DNA of 64,000 nucleotides from Raphanus sativus (Eukaryota; Streptophyta; Magnoliopsida; Brassicales; Brassicaceae). How positions within the stretch are numbered: the stretch's first letter is position 1; each line of letters starts with the position of its first letter. A program made the position numbers and the translations under genes. Where the stretch lies: assembly GCF_000801105.2 (NCBI RefSeq), contig NC_079516.1, positions 52,249,265-52,313,264 on the forward strand. Direction: 5' to 3'. Below are positions 26,171 through 50,006 of the stretch, in pieces. Under the pieces are notes generated by a model. It had not been told where the DNA came from and searched no databases. It saw only the letters and a list, made by a program, of their open reading frames with translations.

Positions 26171-26212
26171 TATTTAAAACTTTTGGTCATATATATTTGG
26201 GGGTTTATGATA

Positions 26213-27775
26213 GGGAAAATTCCTTAAAAATACACAGACTGAATTTCTTTTGCTGAAAAAATACACGAACTTTTTTGGCTTCCCAAAAAATACACAAACT
26301 AATTTTGATTGTCCATAAAATACACGAACTTTTGAATTTTGAAGGTTTCACACCTCGATTTTAACGGTGTAAACAGTGACTAACAGAATAGTAAGATGCT
26401 GTTAGACGCCGTTAACTCTGAATAAAAAGTTCATGTATTTTATGGACAACCAAAATTAGTCCGTGTAGTTTTCGGGAAGCCTAAAAAGTTCGTGTATTTT
26501 TTCAGCAAAGAAAATTTAGTATGTGTATTTTTAAGGAATTTTCAAATGGGGTTTGGATATTTCATATCCTATTCAGATGCTAAATATTTGGACCCAATAC
26601 AGATCCAAAATTTTATATTTGTAAACTTTCGGTTTGGTTTTGGACCGAATATTTTCGGATCAGTTTCGATCCAAGTTTTTGAATCCGGCTAAAATATCTA
26701 GACCTAATCTTGACATTTTAGCCGGATTCAAAAACTTGGATTGGAACTGACCCAAAAATATTCAGTCCAAAACCAAACCGAAAGTTTACAAATATTTGTT
26801 GGGTCCAAAACTCTTCTACTTGAAAGAATTGAAACCAAAAAGAACTGATCCGAATAGACCTGAGCCTAATAAAATCGACACGAATAGATTCAATCCGACA
26901 AGATCTTTCTGCTAACAATTTTGTTATTATTTTTGCAATATTTTTTAGTTTTGTTTTTGTAACAGAAATATTTTTAATTAATATGAAACTTTCAATGTAA
27001 ACTTTCAATAGAGTTGTTTGTGAATTTTTAAATATATATGATAGATTTTGACTAAATTGGACTCAACAAATATTTGTAAACTTTTGGTTTGGTTTTGGAC
27101 AGAATATTTTTGGGTCAGTTCCGATTCAAGTTTTTGAATCCAGCTAAAATGTCTAGCCGGATTCAAAAACTTGAATCAGAACTGACCCGGAAATATTCGG
27201 TCCAAAATCAAACCGAAAGTTTACAAATATAAAATTTCAGACATGTATCATGTGATAGAGAATGTGTTTTTTTTTCAGGTCTTTGGGTCGGGTTTGGACC
27301 GTTTTTTTCCGGATCTGGATTTTTCAGATCGAAAATATCTGGTCCAAAACCAAACCGAAAGTTTACAAATATAAAATTTTGGATATGTATTGGGTCCAGA
27401 TATTCAGCCTCTGAATAGTATATGAAATATCCAAACTCCATTTGAAAATTCCTTAAAAATACACATACTAAATTTCCTTTGCTGAAAAAATACACGAACT
27501 TTTTTAGGCTTCCCGAAAAATACACGAACTAATTTTGGTTGTCCATAAAATACATGAACTTTTTAATCAGAGTTAACGGCGTCTAACGGCGTCTTACTAT
27601 TCTGTTAGTCACTGTTTACACCGTTAAAATCGAGGTGTGAAACCTTCAAAATTCAAAAGTTTGTGTATTTTATGGACAATCAAAATTAATTTGTGTATTT
27701 TTTGGGAAGTCAAAAAAGTTCGTGTATTTTTTCAGCAAAAGAAATTCAGTCTGTGTATTTTTAAGGAATTTTCCC
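26213..27775. mobile_element. Foldback MULE with about 330-bp terminal inverted repeats
   Basis: The left end GGGAAAATTCCTTAAAAATA and its inverted copy at the right end extend for roughly 330 bp (26213-26545 against 27443-27775). The flanking 9-bp duplication TTTATGATA (26204-26212, 27776-27784) is exact and is the Mutator target length. The interior itself is built of further inverted repeats (26630-26700 against 26715-26800, and 27056-27150 against 27155-27240). No transposase is encoded. The RNA would form long hairpins. Confidence 0.9.
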
Positions 27776-27784
27776 TTTATGATA

Positions 27785-28145
27785 TCACCTGATTGATTTT
27801 ACTCTACCACAGAGTTTTTTATTCTTTATAGTCTCCTGGTTTTCAACGATGATCATTTGTGGTATTATGAGTTGGATCATTTGGAAAATTTGGTTGGTCC
27901 CATGCATTATTCAAAAAAAGAAAGATACTCCCACATCGGATCGAAAGTTGTTACATACTATTATACAATTACAAATAGAATACAAATAAAACCAAGGTTT
28001 TGTTTAAATCCCACCATCAACGGACTCTCATAGCTTTCTCTTCAACCACACTGTAACGTTTTATATAGCAAAACAAATAACTTTTTATAAAACTCAGAAA
28101 ATAGTTAGAGTTTCTATCCATGATCTACCCCACAAAAATTATATA
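27785..28145 (+). repeat. Copy of the BGLU12/13/15-like upstream region
   Basis: Matches 18672-19330 in order and orientation, including TCTCCTGGTTTTCAACGATG and the CTTTTTATAAAACTC block. No coding exon follows, so this is the promoter side of a lost tandem copy. Confidence 0.7.
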
Positions 28146-28189
28146 AAAATGTGCGGGTTCGATCAATGGGTTCGCGCTTCATCTTCAAA

Positions 28190-28560
28190 CGCAAAGACCC
28201 GGAGTATTTGTCACCTGACTATCAAGCGGTAGTCTATTTCATCTGGCGGGAAAGCAACGCAAGATTACATTCTTCGGAGTCTCTTTAACCACAAGTACTG
28301 GTAAAATAAATTCGACGGCTTCTTAAAGCAAAAATGGCAGCCCTTGATATGGCCACAAGATCAGATAGGAACAGGACAAATCCATCGATTTTGGTCCACA
28401 CTCCAGCAGATAGGGAATCTTTTATTTAGACCTGTTTCAAGTATTTCGGTTATTAACCCCACTTCATCTCATCCAGCTTATTTCATTCCCCTGCATCACG
28501 TTTGTCTCTTTTATTCATCTTCTTATCCTCTTATGTAAGACTTAAACGGTATCCGTTGTT
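28190..28560 (+). mobile_element. LINE ORF2 C-terminal relic
   Basis: The translated stretch contains an IWRESNARLH motif followed by basic LLKAKMAALD, typical of the region after zf-RVT in plant LINEs. It is interrupted by stops. Element ends are not defined. Confidence 0.55.
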
Positions 28561-28726
28561 ACTAAGGGAAAGATGTTTATGGTTTTTTTTATTAAAAATT
28601 AATCAAATAAAATTAAATATTTAATCCAAATCAAAAGAAATAAGACTAAAAGAATATGTTTATGGTTTTTTTTTTAAACTATTGAAGTTAAAATAGACAA
28701 ATAGTAAGGTTCAATATAAACTAAAA

Positions 28727-30016
28727 TCTATACTATTAAAGTACAAGCACATTTGGATTTTTTACTAAACATGCCCTTTCTTTAACTCACATTGCTTATT
28801 TCATTAAGGGTAATCAAGTAATATTAATAACTCATTTTTATTGGGTTATTTTTTTTGATCCAGCCCACTGCCCACATCATCTCTCTTGGGCTATTTGAGC
28901 TGATTAAGAAATCAGATCCAATTCTTATTTTTTTCCCTAATTCTAATAATTTATTTTCAACCATTCTTAATATTTTGTGTAGTAAACAAAAATTAATAAC
29001 TTAATTATTATGTTTTTTATTTTTAATATAATTTAAGCATTCATAAAAAAATTGAATTTTTTCATTGAAAAGTATAAATCTTTATTAAAAGTATATATTT
29101 TTTTATTAAAAAATTAACCACATAATAAAATTAATATATCAGAGTTATACTAACTTAATTCATTAAAAATAAAGTTTAATTTTCTAAACATAAATACTCA
29201 CTAAACCTGGACGTTCGGATACCCATTTTGGTACAGATTGGTTCTTTCAGATATCGAGTTTTTCGGGTTTTAAAATTAAACCCCATTCGGGTTTTGAAAT
29301 TAAACCTCATTCGGATATTATAAAATTTCGGGTTGGGTTCGAGTCGGGTCTTTCCGGGTCCGAGTGGATTCGGTTCTCATGCATAAAAACCTGCAAAATA
29401 ACCAAATAACCAAAGTATCTAACGGGTTCAGTTATTTGTACTTAAAGTAACCAAAGTATCTGATTCGGTTCAAATTTTTGTATCCAAATTATTCAATAGT
29501 AACCAAAATATACATTTTATACAGTTTTTTGGGTAAATTTTTATCCAAACTATCATATTTTATCCAAAAATACTCAAAATTACCGAAAATAACTACTATA
29601 GTTAACTTATAAAATTAATTAAAAAAGTTAAAATAATTATAAATATAATTATAACATATATTTTTAGATATATTTCAGATATCTTCGGGTACTCATTTGG
29701 TTCTCGGTTCGGGTCGGATTCGGGACCGGTTCTTCGGATATAGCAATTTAGAACTCATTCGGATATTTACCCCGGGTTTGATCGGGTTCGGGACCCTGAT
29801 TTTTGGGTCGGTTTCGGGTTGGTTCTTCGGGTCCGAATATTGTGTTCTGGCCTATACTCTTTTAAAATAAAACACGATAAAGAAAAATAAAAAAGCTTAA
29901 ATCTTTTATAAAAAAAACAAATATATAAAAATATGACATTTACTAAATATTTGTCAATTTAAAAAAAAAATAAAGGAAAATAAATCCGCGCTTTGAAAGC
30001 GCGGGTCAAAATCTAG
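28727..30016 (+). mobile_element. Non-autonomous Helitron
   Basis: The 5' terminus TCTATACTATTAAAG starts after an A. The 3' terminus has a CCGCGCTTTGAAAGCGCGG hairpin followed by CTAG, and the next base is T, so the element sits in an A-T site with no duplication, as Helitrons do. The interior has no Rep/helicase frame and carries a decayed hAT-like segment at about 29206-29865. Confidence 0.85.
29206..29865. mobile_element. hAT-like relic nested in the Helitron
   Basis: GGACGTTCGGATACCC near the left and GGTTCTTCGGGTCCG near the right recall the end regions of the element at 25328-25997. The termini themselves are mutated and no target duplication is visible. Confidence 0.45.
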
Positions 30017-30206
30017 TTTTCTTTTAAAATTAAAAGCCATTACAAAATTATTAATTCGGAGTATGCCGCATGAAAAACTCCTAATATATTATAACAAATG
30101 ATTGTTGGTACGTTGAAAGTTGAAACTATTATTTTTAATGAAATAGACCCAAGAATTAACAGTATTTATTTCATTGCCTCTCGCTCCCTATGTATGTACA
30201 TATACA

Positions 30207-30762
30207 CATGGGCGAATCTACATAGCCCAGGAAGGGTGCAACTGCCCCACAAAAAGTTGGAATAAAATTTATTTGCATTAGATTAGGCAGAGATCTTGTA
30301 GCTCGGTCGGTTTAAGCGCACTCTTTGCCCCCATTTAATACAGTTTCCAATCCCCTCCTAACCATTATATTCACTGCTTTTTAGTATTATTTTCCTTCCT
30401 TTACGTTTCTAATTTTCCTTTTTCTATTGTTATATTTCTTTTTTTTATCTTACGTTGTGCTTCTTCAAATCTTTTTTGGTCAGCTACTCTTTTTTTCTCT
30501 GCCTTGAGGTATAAGGTAATAACTTCTGTGTTGATGTTTTCGCCTCTTTCGATATATATCATTCGAGACGGTTAAAAAAAATAGTTTCAATTTTTTTTTA
30601 ATATGTTTTTTCTTCAGTTATTAAAAAATTATTTAGCTGTATTGTTAAGTTATTTTTTCTTCTATATACTATCTTTGCTAGAAAATGTAATACACATTCA
30701 TGTAAAATATATATTAAAAAAAAATTTGCCCCCACTTAAAATATTTTCTAGATCCGCCGCTG
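30207..30762. mobile_element. Non-autonomous hAT-type element
   Basis: CATGGGCGAATCTA at the left pairs with the reverse complement of the right end, CAGCGGCGGATCTA. An exact 8-bp duplication, CATATACA, lies on both sides (30199-30206, 30763-30770). The 556-bp interior is without a coding frame. Confidence 0.82.
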
Positions 30763-30968
30763 CATATACATATCAAATTAATTATATCGTTAGTATTTTA
30801 ATGTTAAAGAGTATACATATATCAGGTTGACTTAACCAATGCTAATTTATGCAATTATATTTTTAACATCATAAATATAACTATATAACTAAATATACTT
30901 AGGTTTAGTAAAATACCACCAAATATTAAGTTGTTATACTCAACTGGCCAATAAAATAAAAAAAACAA

Positions 30969-31015
30969 CTAGATTTTGATCCGCGCTTTGAAAGCGCGGA
31001 AATTTAATTTTTAGA
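30969..31015 (-). mobile_element. Helitron 3' end, body extending right
   Basis: On the minus strand the sequence reads as a GCGCGG hairpin (CCGCGCTTTCAAAGCGCGG) then ATCAAAATCTAG, the same terminus as the Helitron ending at 30016. I could not place the matching 5' end to the right. Confidence 0.6.
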
Positions 31016-31149
31016 AAATATAATTCTAATTTTTATTTTATGAAAACTATAGTGACATTTGAAAAAAAAATCTTTATCATTAAACTAAAAGAGATTTGAG
31101 ATGAATATGTAAATGATGTTTGTAAAAGATGTATATACATGAATGAACG

Positions 31150-31758
31150 ATATGGAGAGTGGCTATTTGATTATTCGAGTTCGGTTTGGTTTTCGAGATT
31201 GGAAATTTTGCCCTATTCAGTATTTATAAACTTGGTTCGGGTTCGGTTCATATTTTGCGGGATTACTTCGGTTTCGGATAACCCGTATAAACTATTTTAT
31301 ATTTTTGAAATTCATATAGATGGTAAATTTCTTTAAATCTAAAAGTAAATTTTTTAAATACATAAACTTAACATAAAAATTGGTATGGCTTGAAAATTTG
31401 TATAGAGAATCATTAGATATTTTAAGTGTTTTTGATGTTTTGAGTATTGTATAACAATTTTAGATATTTACCTTTAACTATTATTATATATGTTCAAATA
31501 TTTTGGACAATTTTGAAATATCTTATATTTTTATATATTTTTTAATATTAATTCTTAAACTAACTAATATATTTAAGAATATAAATGGAATTCATATATA
31601 TTCGGATACCCAAAATATTTTAGTATGGGCCAGCTTTAATTCTAGTTGCCTAAATATAAACTTTTGAACTCATTAAAATATTTAACCAGTTTTGGTTCGG
31701 GTTCTATACTACTTTTTCATATTGGATTCATTTTTTTATTTTTTTTGCCAAGCCCTAA
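31150..31758. mobile_element. hAT-like relic of the TTCGG-rich family
   Basis: TCGAGTTCGGTTTGG at the left and TTTTTGCCAAGCCCTAA at the right resemble the ends of 25328-25997. The left terminus is lost and no duplication is seen. Confidence 0.45.
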
Positions 31759-31786
31759 AGACTGTAATAGAAATGATGAGTAAAAT

Positions 31787-32021
31787 AATATATAATATAA
31801 GTATTGTTTTTAAAAGTAAAATTTGGTTTATATATATATATATATATATATATTGTTTTGTGAAATTTTGAAATAAAATGATACTTTAAATCATAAATAT
31901 ATAATGATTTTATCTAACATTCAATTATTTTTCGAAAACATATATTGCACAATTTTTTTTAAAAAATATCGTAGTATAAGTTATGGATTTACTTTTAAAA
32001 ACAATACTTATATTATATATT
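31787..32021. repeat. Short foldback: perfect 34-bp inverted repeats
   Basis: TATAAGTATTGTTTTTAAAA and adjacent bases at 31787-31820 are repeated in inverted orientation at 31988-32021 around a 167-bp spacer that contains a TA microsatellite. Probably a MITE-like element; target duplication not resolved. Confidence 0.5.
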
Positions 32022-33400
32022 TAATACAATACACTTTAGACATGAGTTCTATAATTTAAGAATATATCAAACAAAAAAATTTATTATACTATAGTTTATT
32101 TTATTTCATATATTATAATTGTATCTAAAGTTTGATTAATATTTATTCATTCAAATGTTTTTATCTCATAGCAAAGATTATAATATTAAGTGACAATACT
32201 ATTAGATACTTTATTTTTTATTGTACTACTCGATTATTGTATTCCTTTTCCTAACGTAACTATTTTGTTTGATGTATAAATTAATCATAGGCAATACGTT
32301 TGTCCTTATTTTAAGAATAAACAGTAACTAAAAATCATACAAGTAAATTGAAAAATATACGTCTAAAGAAAAAAATTTGTTATTTCTTTTCAAAAAGAAA
32401 TCCTTTGTTACTCGTACATATAATAGATATGGATAAAGTCATATACACATGACATCTATTTAGTTAAAAAATTTAAAATTTATGATATATTAATATTTAG
32501 TTATTTAAAGAAAACAAATCAAGGATATTTTTTTTTTCAAAAAAAAATCTTCTCTTTTAATTATATTGTTTTCATGTGGAGTAGTTTTAGGAATTTTTTT
32601 TTGTTTTGTTTAAATAAATATAATTTTAAATTAATAAGTAGTGGCAGTCCTGTAAATACTTCGAAAGATCATGGGTATCTCAAAAAAAGAGATGCTGTTT
32701 AAATTGTATTGATATCTGGATATATATATAAAATATAATATAATTCACTATATATATATATATATATATGCATCTTTTCAGGGGATAATCTCTGGATTTT
32801 CTCTTGTTGAGCTGGATTGGATTGGATTTTTTTTATAATCATTACAAAATTTCACAGATGAAATCCGGAAGTAATAAAAAGAACTTAAAGGTTTTTTAAA
32901 TTTCAATCACTAGAACTCCAATTCCCTTGGGTTAAAGAACTCATATGTCACAGAGATAAAAAAAAAACAAATCGATAGAAAAAGGGGTTTGGATTTTAAA
33001 TGAATAGTACATGAGCGGTCAGGTTACCTCAAAGTCCGTAAAGGGAAACGTCAGCTTTTTGAACGCGAAAGTTGTAAGCGTTCCCGAGAGTTTTATCTAC
33101 GTGCAAGAGAGTTTTCGACAGTACACTGAATATAGTCACTATTAAGACCACATTCAGTCTCCACTTGTCGAAACACAAACGCACATGCATTGGGTACACT
33201 TATTTTGTATGTAAGCAGTGATCCTGGCCACATTCAAAGATGAAAATGAACAAGGGCTAAGAATACGATCGAATAAGGGGGTAAAAAGAGAAGGAAGCCG
33301 AAATTGAGTTCTCTTCCTGATTTGATTACCATGACTTTTCTTATTGAAAGTATTCGTAGGGAAATAATTTAATCCCAATGAAGTCACTTTTGTGCTAATA
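32022..33400. other. AT-rich intergenic DNA, no gene seen
   Basis: Contains a TA microsatellite near 32746-32770. From about 33040 it has a block (GTCAGCTTTTTGAACGC, GAAAGTTGTAAGCGTTC) that recurs upstream of the second BGLU30-like gene near 38347-38380. Confidence 0.5.
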
Positions 33401-33442
33401 TATAGGGTTCATAAATAAAATATGACTATAGGATACACCTTT

Positions 33443-33481
33443 CCACGTAGGCAAACATTACTAGACTTAGCTCTATATATA
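33443..33481 (+). promoter_or_regulatory. Putative promoter of BGLU30-like gene 1
   Basis: CCACGTAGGCAA (33443-33454) followed by the TATA box CTCTATATATAC (about 33471-33482), 95 bp before the ATG. The second copy has CCACGTAG at 38429-38436 and the same AGCTCTATATATAC word. Confidence 0.55.
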
Positions 33482-33575
33482 CAAGAGAAAACGGCTTAGA
33501 TTGCAACATCTACAAATCTCAGCTTTGAATAACATCTGCTTAAAATTCCAAAAGACAAAATAAATAAAAATAAAA

Positions 33576-37461
<3,886 letters not shown>

Positions 37462-37702
37462 AAAAGCATTTTGTGGATTAAACCCAAATCAGATTTTTTT
37501 AAGTATTCAGTGAAAATTGCCTATGTAGAAAGAATTTGTTTTTTTTTCTTTTTTACTCAAAGAAATTTGTTTTTTCTTTGGACCAAAGAAAGAAAATTGT
37601 TTTTTTTAGCACGAAGAAAGAAAATTGTTGAATGGAAATAACAACAATTAATGATACGTACGTAAAATGATCTTGAAATACTTGTTTGTTTTATCCTGAA
37701 AA

Positions 37703-37754
37703 TAATGAGCAATGGTTTTTTTCTTTTTTTTGCTAAATTAATGAGCAATGGTTT
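37703..37754. repeat. Micro-insertion downstream of BGLU30-like 1
   Basis: TAATGAGCAATGGTTT at 37703-37718 and 37739-37754 flanks a 20-bp insert, mostly T then GCTAAAT. Confidence 0.6.
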
Positions 37755-37984
37755 ATGGCTTTATGCGTACGTAAAGCTCGTACGCACTCATACTTTTTTC
37801 TTTTGATGAATACCTTACAAAACAATTATGTCGATAGCACTCGTCCCAAAACATCAGTCGCCTAGATGATTTTCCGCTAGTTTAATATTTTTATCCAAAA
37901 ATCAAAGCCGCGCTTAGAAAACTTGGATCAAAATCTACTTGTTATGTTAAATAAGAATGATATCTTGCTTACTAATTGAGAAAA

Positions 37985-38132
37985 TGCAACTTCTTATTAT
38001 TTTGGGTATTTGATATCAAAGATTCGTGGTTTTTTTAAAGCGAGAAGAGATGAGATTTGTAGTCGTTACAAACAATGCGCTTCTCTACGTGTATATATAG
38101 AGCTGTCTCGTGACGTTGATCTACGTGGAAGT
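37985..38132 (-). repeat. Inverted copy of the BGLU30-like 2 promoter, leader and start
   Basis: Read on the minus strand, this 148-bp segment reproduces 38425-38581: ACTTCCACGTAGATCAACGT, AGCTCTATATATACACG (TATA, here at about 38091-38100), the leader GCGCATTGTTTGTAACGACT, and CCAAAATAATA up to the start region. The ATG of the true gene is changed to A-AG (one base lost), so the copy cannot start the protein. It is a potential promoter firing leftward, antisense to the 3' end of BGLU30-like 1. Confidence 0.88.
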
Positions 38133-38424
38133 GTACTCCTGTTCATGATTTCTATAGGAGTCCCAAATAATTGATATGTTGTTTTGAATTTCAGTAAGTA
38201 AACTTTTAATACCGCATACTAAAATATAAAAATATATTTTCTACAACATATATTTATATGTTATTAAATATTCAACTCAAGGTAGTTGGTTTGTAGTGGA
38301 TGTTACATCAATGGCCATGATTTCATTGAAATACGCAATAGGGAAATCGTCAGCTTTTTTGGAGTGAAAGTTGTAAGCGTTCTAGAGAGTTTTTACATGC
38401 AAGTTTTTGACGCTAAAGATATAT

Positions 38425-38570
38425 ACTTCCACGTAGATCAACGTCACAAGACAGCTCTATATATACACGCAGAAGCGCATTGTTTGTAACGACTACAAAC
38501 ATCATCTCTTCTCACTTTGAATTTTTTTTTTTAAGATAACACGAATAGATATCAAACACCCAAAATAATA

Positions 38571-38581
<11 letters not shown>
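38425..38581 (+). promoter_or_regulatory. Promoter and 5' leader of BGLU30-like 2 (right arm of inverted repeat)
   Basis: CCACGTAG and a second ACGT core (CAACGTCAC) precede the TATA box (about 38457-38465), followed by about 105 bp of leader to the ATG at 38571. The arm pairs with 37985-38132 across a 292-bp spacer. Confidence 0.65.
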
Positions 38582-46299
<7,718 letters not shown>

Positions 46300-47305
46300 A
46301 GAACCTTTTGTGAACGAGACTCTTATACTTGCAACCTGTGATGTTTTGGCTACTCTATGCCTGTTACCAATAAGCGGAATATCCAGCCGACATGCATGTA
46401 TTCGTGATTATAGACTGTAATCACATTTAAGTGCATATTTTCTTTTGTTTGTGTTTGTAATTTGGAAGTGAATCCTATGAGATTTTCGAACAAAGAGAAG
46501 CTAATCACAAATAAGGACCAAAACAAAACAGAGACTTTTTGTTTTGAACTTAACAAAACAGACTTGTTAGAATTAAAGTAGATGTTAATCGCTATCCAAC
46601 ACGTACACTTAGTTGGATAATCTTACAACATAAAGCGTTTGTCAATAGCTTAGGAGAGGGTCAACAATAAAATATGTAATTGATGGGATTCCAAACCCTA
46701 ACCTAAACCAACATGAAATCCAACATCACTAGATCAATAATCTTTCGTTAAAAATGTATATTTTTTTGGTAAAAATGTAAAGTAAAAATGTATAATTTTT
46801 AACCCTTTTGTTTGACTAAAGATCTCTATTCACATACAACTTACCATTTTGCAATAAAAACTACTGCATCGAAAGATTTAAAATAATTGATTTTTTTTGA
46901 AACTGAAAAAAAAGAAAGTAAAAGTACTTCAAAAAGTTATTGTTTTGAGAAAGAACAAAAAGTTGTAACAAATAAAAACAAAGTTGAACTTACCTATACG
47001 ACTCAAAGACTAATTGGTAAATAATCAATCACACCATTAATAAAGATATCATGTTACTCGGTCTTTTCATCTACAGATAAACAGTCATATTAATGGGATA
47101 TCTTGCATGGTCAATGGGATACTGCATGATCGCTGTCAGATAATTATTTGGAAAAATCAGAATCATGAATCTAATACTACTTTGTTTATTGTTTTGTTTT
47201 GTCTTATTTTTGTTTTGTTTTTCTTGACAAAGGGCTTTATTGTTTTGTTTTGAACATTACATCTAAATCTTTCTATGGTAAATTACAAAATTCGAATAAG
47301 ATATG
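46300..47305. other. Intergenic DNA, no gene seen
   Basis: AT-rich sequence after the BGLU30-like 2 stop codon. One micro-insertion is present (46749-46794). Confidence 0.55.
46749..46794. repeat. Micro-insertion with 12-bp flanking repeat
   Basis: TAAAAATGTATA at 46749-46760 and 46783-46794 flanks a 22-bp insert beginning TTTTTTTGG. Confidence 0.45.
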
Positions 47306-47454
47306 TTTATCACACTATAGCTTTTTTTTTGAGAAATTGTCAAAAATACCACTTTTATGATACCACTTTTCAATTATACACTAACCAACTATACCACCAG
47401 ATTTTTAATGATCAAAATACCATTATACCCTTAAATAATTAAATCTAACAAAAT

Positions 47455-47890
47455 TTGACGAAGACTAAGACTTCATCTTCTTCCTTGCAAACTCTTCCAT
47501 TGATACAATCACCGAGCTTCATCTGCGACCATGGCCGTTATACATATCTGAGTTCGGGTCGTGTCCTCTGTTCATCCGCCGTAACCACCGCGCCATCTCC
47601 TCAGTCCAAGCCGCGTCGTCGTTCCGAGAGATCACATCGAGCAGTACAGATTCGTCAAGTGAACGGTTCAGAAGGCTCGGGTTGAAAGGTTGATGATTGG
47701 TGGCCGAGAGCATCAGATTGAGAGGCTCAGGCTTTTTTTCTCGATCGATCTGAGCTCGTCGTGTCGTGAACTGGAGGGCCGGTGTCATGGGCAACGGATC
47801 GAGCAGTCTGGATTCTCCAAGTGGTCACTTTGCTCAGTTCAGTCTAGAACAGAAGGCTATGACGTCGAGGTGAATGGATCGAGAAGTCTT
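47455..47890 (+). other. GC-rich, gene-like block in the MULE, origin unknown
   Basis: Base composition and TCG/CGA-rich codons differ from the surrounding AT-rich DNA, and short open frames exist on both strands, but none is continuous or resembles a family I know. It may be a second captured host fragment. Confidence 0.4.
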
Positions 47891-48293
47891 TAATTTTAAC
47901 TTGATTTTTCATAATCAATTTGATTCTGGAAAGAGAGATGAAGTTTTTTGATGAAATTTTGCATTCTCAAATTTATAAGATCTTATAAATATTTATCCAT
48001 GAAAAATGTTGTGTTTATGCTTGACGTTTTAATATTTGTTTACCCAACATGTGTGGTTGTTTTGGTCTTATTGGAATGTTCAAAGAGGATCTAAGAGTTT
48101 CTGACTAAGCAGTGAGGAATGGATTGAATATCGAAAAGAGCTCATACATTGTGTTTCTGATGGTAACAAAGAAACACCATATATTCTTATAAATGATTTA
48201 TAGACCATTATAAAAAGTTTCTATATATTCATAAACACCAACATTTTGATACACAATATTGAAATCATAAAACTAAAGAACACGTACAGGCTT

Positions 48294-49170
48294 TGTAAAG
48301 AGATGATGATACGTGGCAGATTCTGAAGCACATGCAGACAGCAAGCAAAGCTCCACCGCTTCAGAAATTTTATATACCCTTTTAAATTATTTTATAATCC
48401 TTTATAGTTATGTATAAACTTTATAAATTTTTTTTATAAAACCTTATAAATTATTTACATACCTTAAAAACCCTTATAAATTATTATACAAACCATTATA
48501 AATTGTTTTATAAGACTTTCTAAATGGTTATAGACTTTTTTAGTTGATTTAAAAACCTATACAAATCTTAAAATATTTCTTATAAATTGAATTTAAGCTT
48601 TCATAAATTAAAATACTTCTTATAAACCCTTATTAATATTATTCATACCCCTTATAAATTAGTTATAAACTTTCATAACTTTTTTATAAACATTTATAAA
48701 TGGTTTATGGATTTTATAACTTGTTTTATATGCCTTTATTAATGATTTATATACTTTTACAAATAATTTTACAAACCTTTATAAGTTTTTGTAAAGAGAT
48801 AATGATACGTGGCAGATTTTGAGGCACATGTGGATAGCAAGCAAGGTTCCACTGCTTCAGAAATTTTACATACCCTTATAAAATTTATAAATGGTTTTAT
48901 AAGCCTTTACAAAAAGTTATATAAATATTATATATATATATATATATATATTATAAACTATGGATAAAAGTTTATAAATGATTCTAAATCTTCATAAATG
49001 GTTTATAAACATTTATAAATTATTTATAATCCTTATAAAGCCTTATAGGCTGATTTTATAAATCTTATAAATGAACTATACTTTAATAATATATTTAGAA
49101 AGCCTTGTACACTTATTTTATAAAGTCTTATTAATTCTTTTCTAAACCTTATAAATGATTTATAAATTCT
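48294..49170. repeat. TTTATAAA-type degenerate minisatellite with a 500-bp duplication
   Basis: Short words such as TTATAAATGGTTTATA and CCTTATAAATTA recur dozens of times. In addition, about 95 bp from 48294 (TGTAAAGAGATGATGATACG ... CTTCAGAAATTTTA) is repeated from about 48790. Confidence 0.75.
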
Positions 49171-49749
49171 TAGACTGCAAAGAGGAAGTATATATTCTAT
49201 ATAATCGGATGTATGTGATTTTGAAGTCTAACACAAGAGGTCAAATATGAGACAACTCAAAAGCTTTTGCACGCTCAAGTAAACATGGCAGATCCACCTG
49301 GTCAATACACACAAGAAAGGAAGAACAAGGATGAAAATATACAGGAAAACTCTATCTTGGATAGGCTTAAAAAACTATTCACTGTTGTCTACTTATAGAA
49401 GATCAAACAAATGGGCAGTAGATAGATGTAACCTGCGCAAGTCATAACAACTTTGTGACCCTTTCAAGTGGAAAAAAGTGAGATGTTTAACAAACTAAAC
49501 TGCAGTCAACTCCATAGACACAAAATCTGAAATGCAAATGAGGATGACTTTCTACAGCGTCTGAAATAATTAATATGCATCTTCCAGGTTTTACATTTCC
49601 TGCTCCCTACATACACTTAATTTTTTTTTAGAAAAATACTTGAAACTCTCATTTAGGCTTATACAATCCATGCTCTCTATAATACATCGTTATTAAAAAC
49701 ACAGAGCACAAGAAAATATTCTATACTTCATTTTGCTAACCAAGGTTGG

Positions 49750-50006
49750 TAATTTGATACACGAGCCTCTGCTGCCTAATATCAAGCGAACTCAATATCC
49801 CCACGGACCTCTGCTGCCTCATCTCGCTGCTCTCCACCACATGAGGAGGAATCGATGATCTCTTCCTCTAAACCGGGATTCCGCACTCCATCGACTCTTC
49901 GATAGCGTGAATCGCGGATTCCACCGTCTCCGTCCCCATCCCGTAGAACTCGACCATCTCTGGCTTCCCCACCGTCAGATCTCCCACCACGTGATACAGG
50001 AACACC
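49750..50006 (-). pseudogene. Captured fragment of a CBS-domain protein gene (CBSX6-like)
   Basis: The minus strand, read from 50006 leftward, encodes SVFLYHVVGDLTVGKPEMVE, then TETVESAIHAIEESMECGIP, and later PPHVVESSEMRQQR. I recall this as the N-terminus of Arabidopsis CBSX6 (At1g65320), a CBS-domain protein. The start codon is ATA where ATG is expected, and the Trp of the PVW motif is TAG; both are G-to-A changes typical of methylated transposon DNA. Only about 75 codons remain. Identification rests on memory and should be treated as probable. Confidence 0.7.

Noticed and set aside
30295..30330. tRNA-like string (GTAGCTCGGTCGGTTTAAGCGC) as a tRNA gene
   Set aside because: Only a D-arm-like half is present, no acceptor or T arm follows, and it lies inside a hAT-type element.
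37900..37940. Further Helitron 3' end (GCCGCGCTTAG...ATCAAAATCTAC)
   Set aside because: Hairpin is broken and the CTAG terminus is mutated; no 5' end found, so not listed as an element.
47455..47890. Overlapping open frames as a real gene
   Set aside because: Frames are short on both strands, none matches a known family, and the block is inside a MULE; recorded only as a possible captured fragment.
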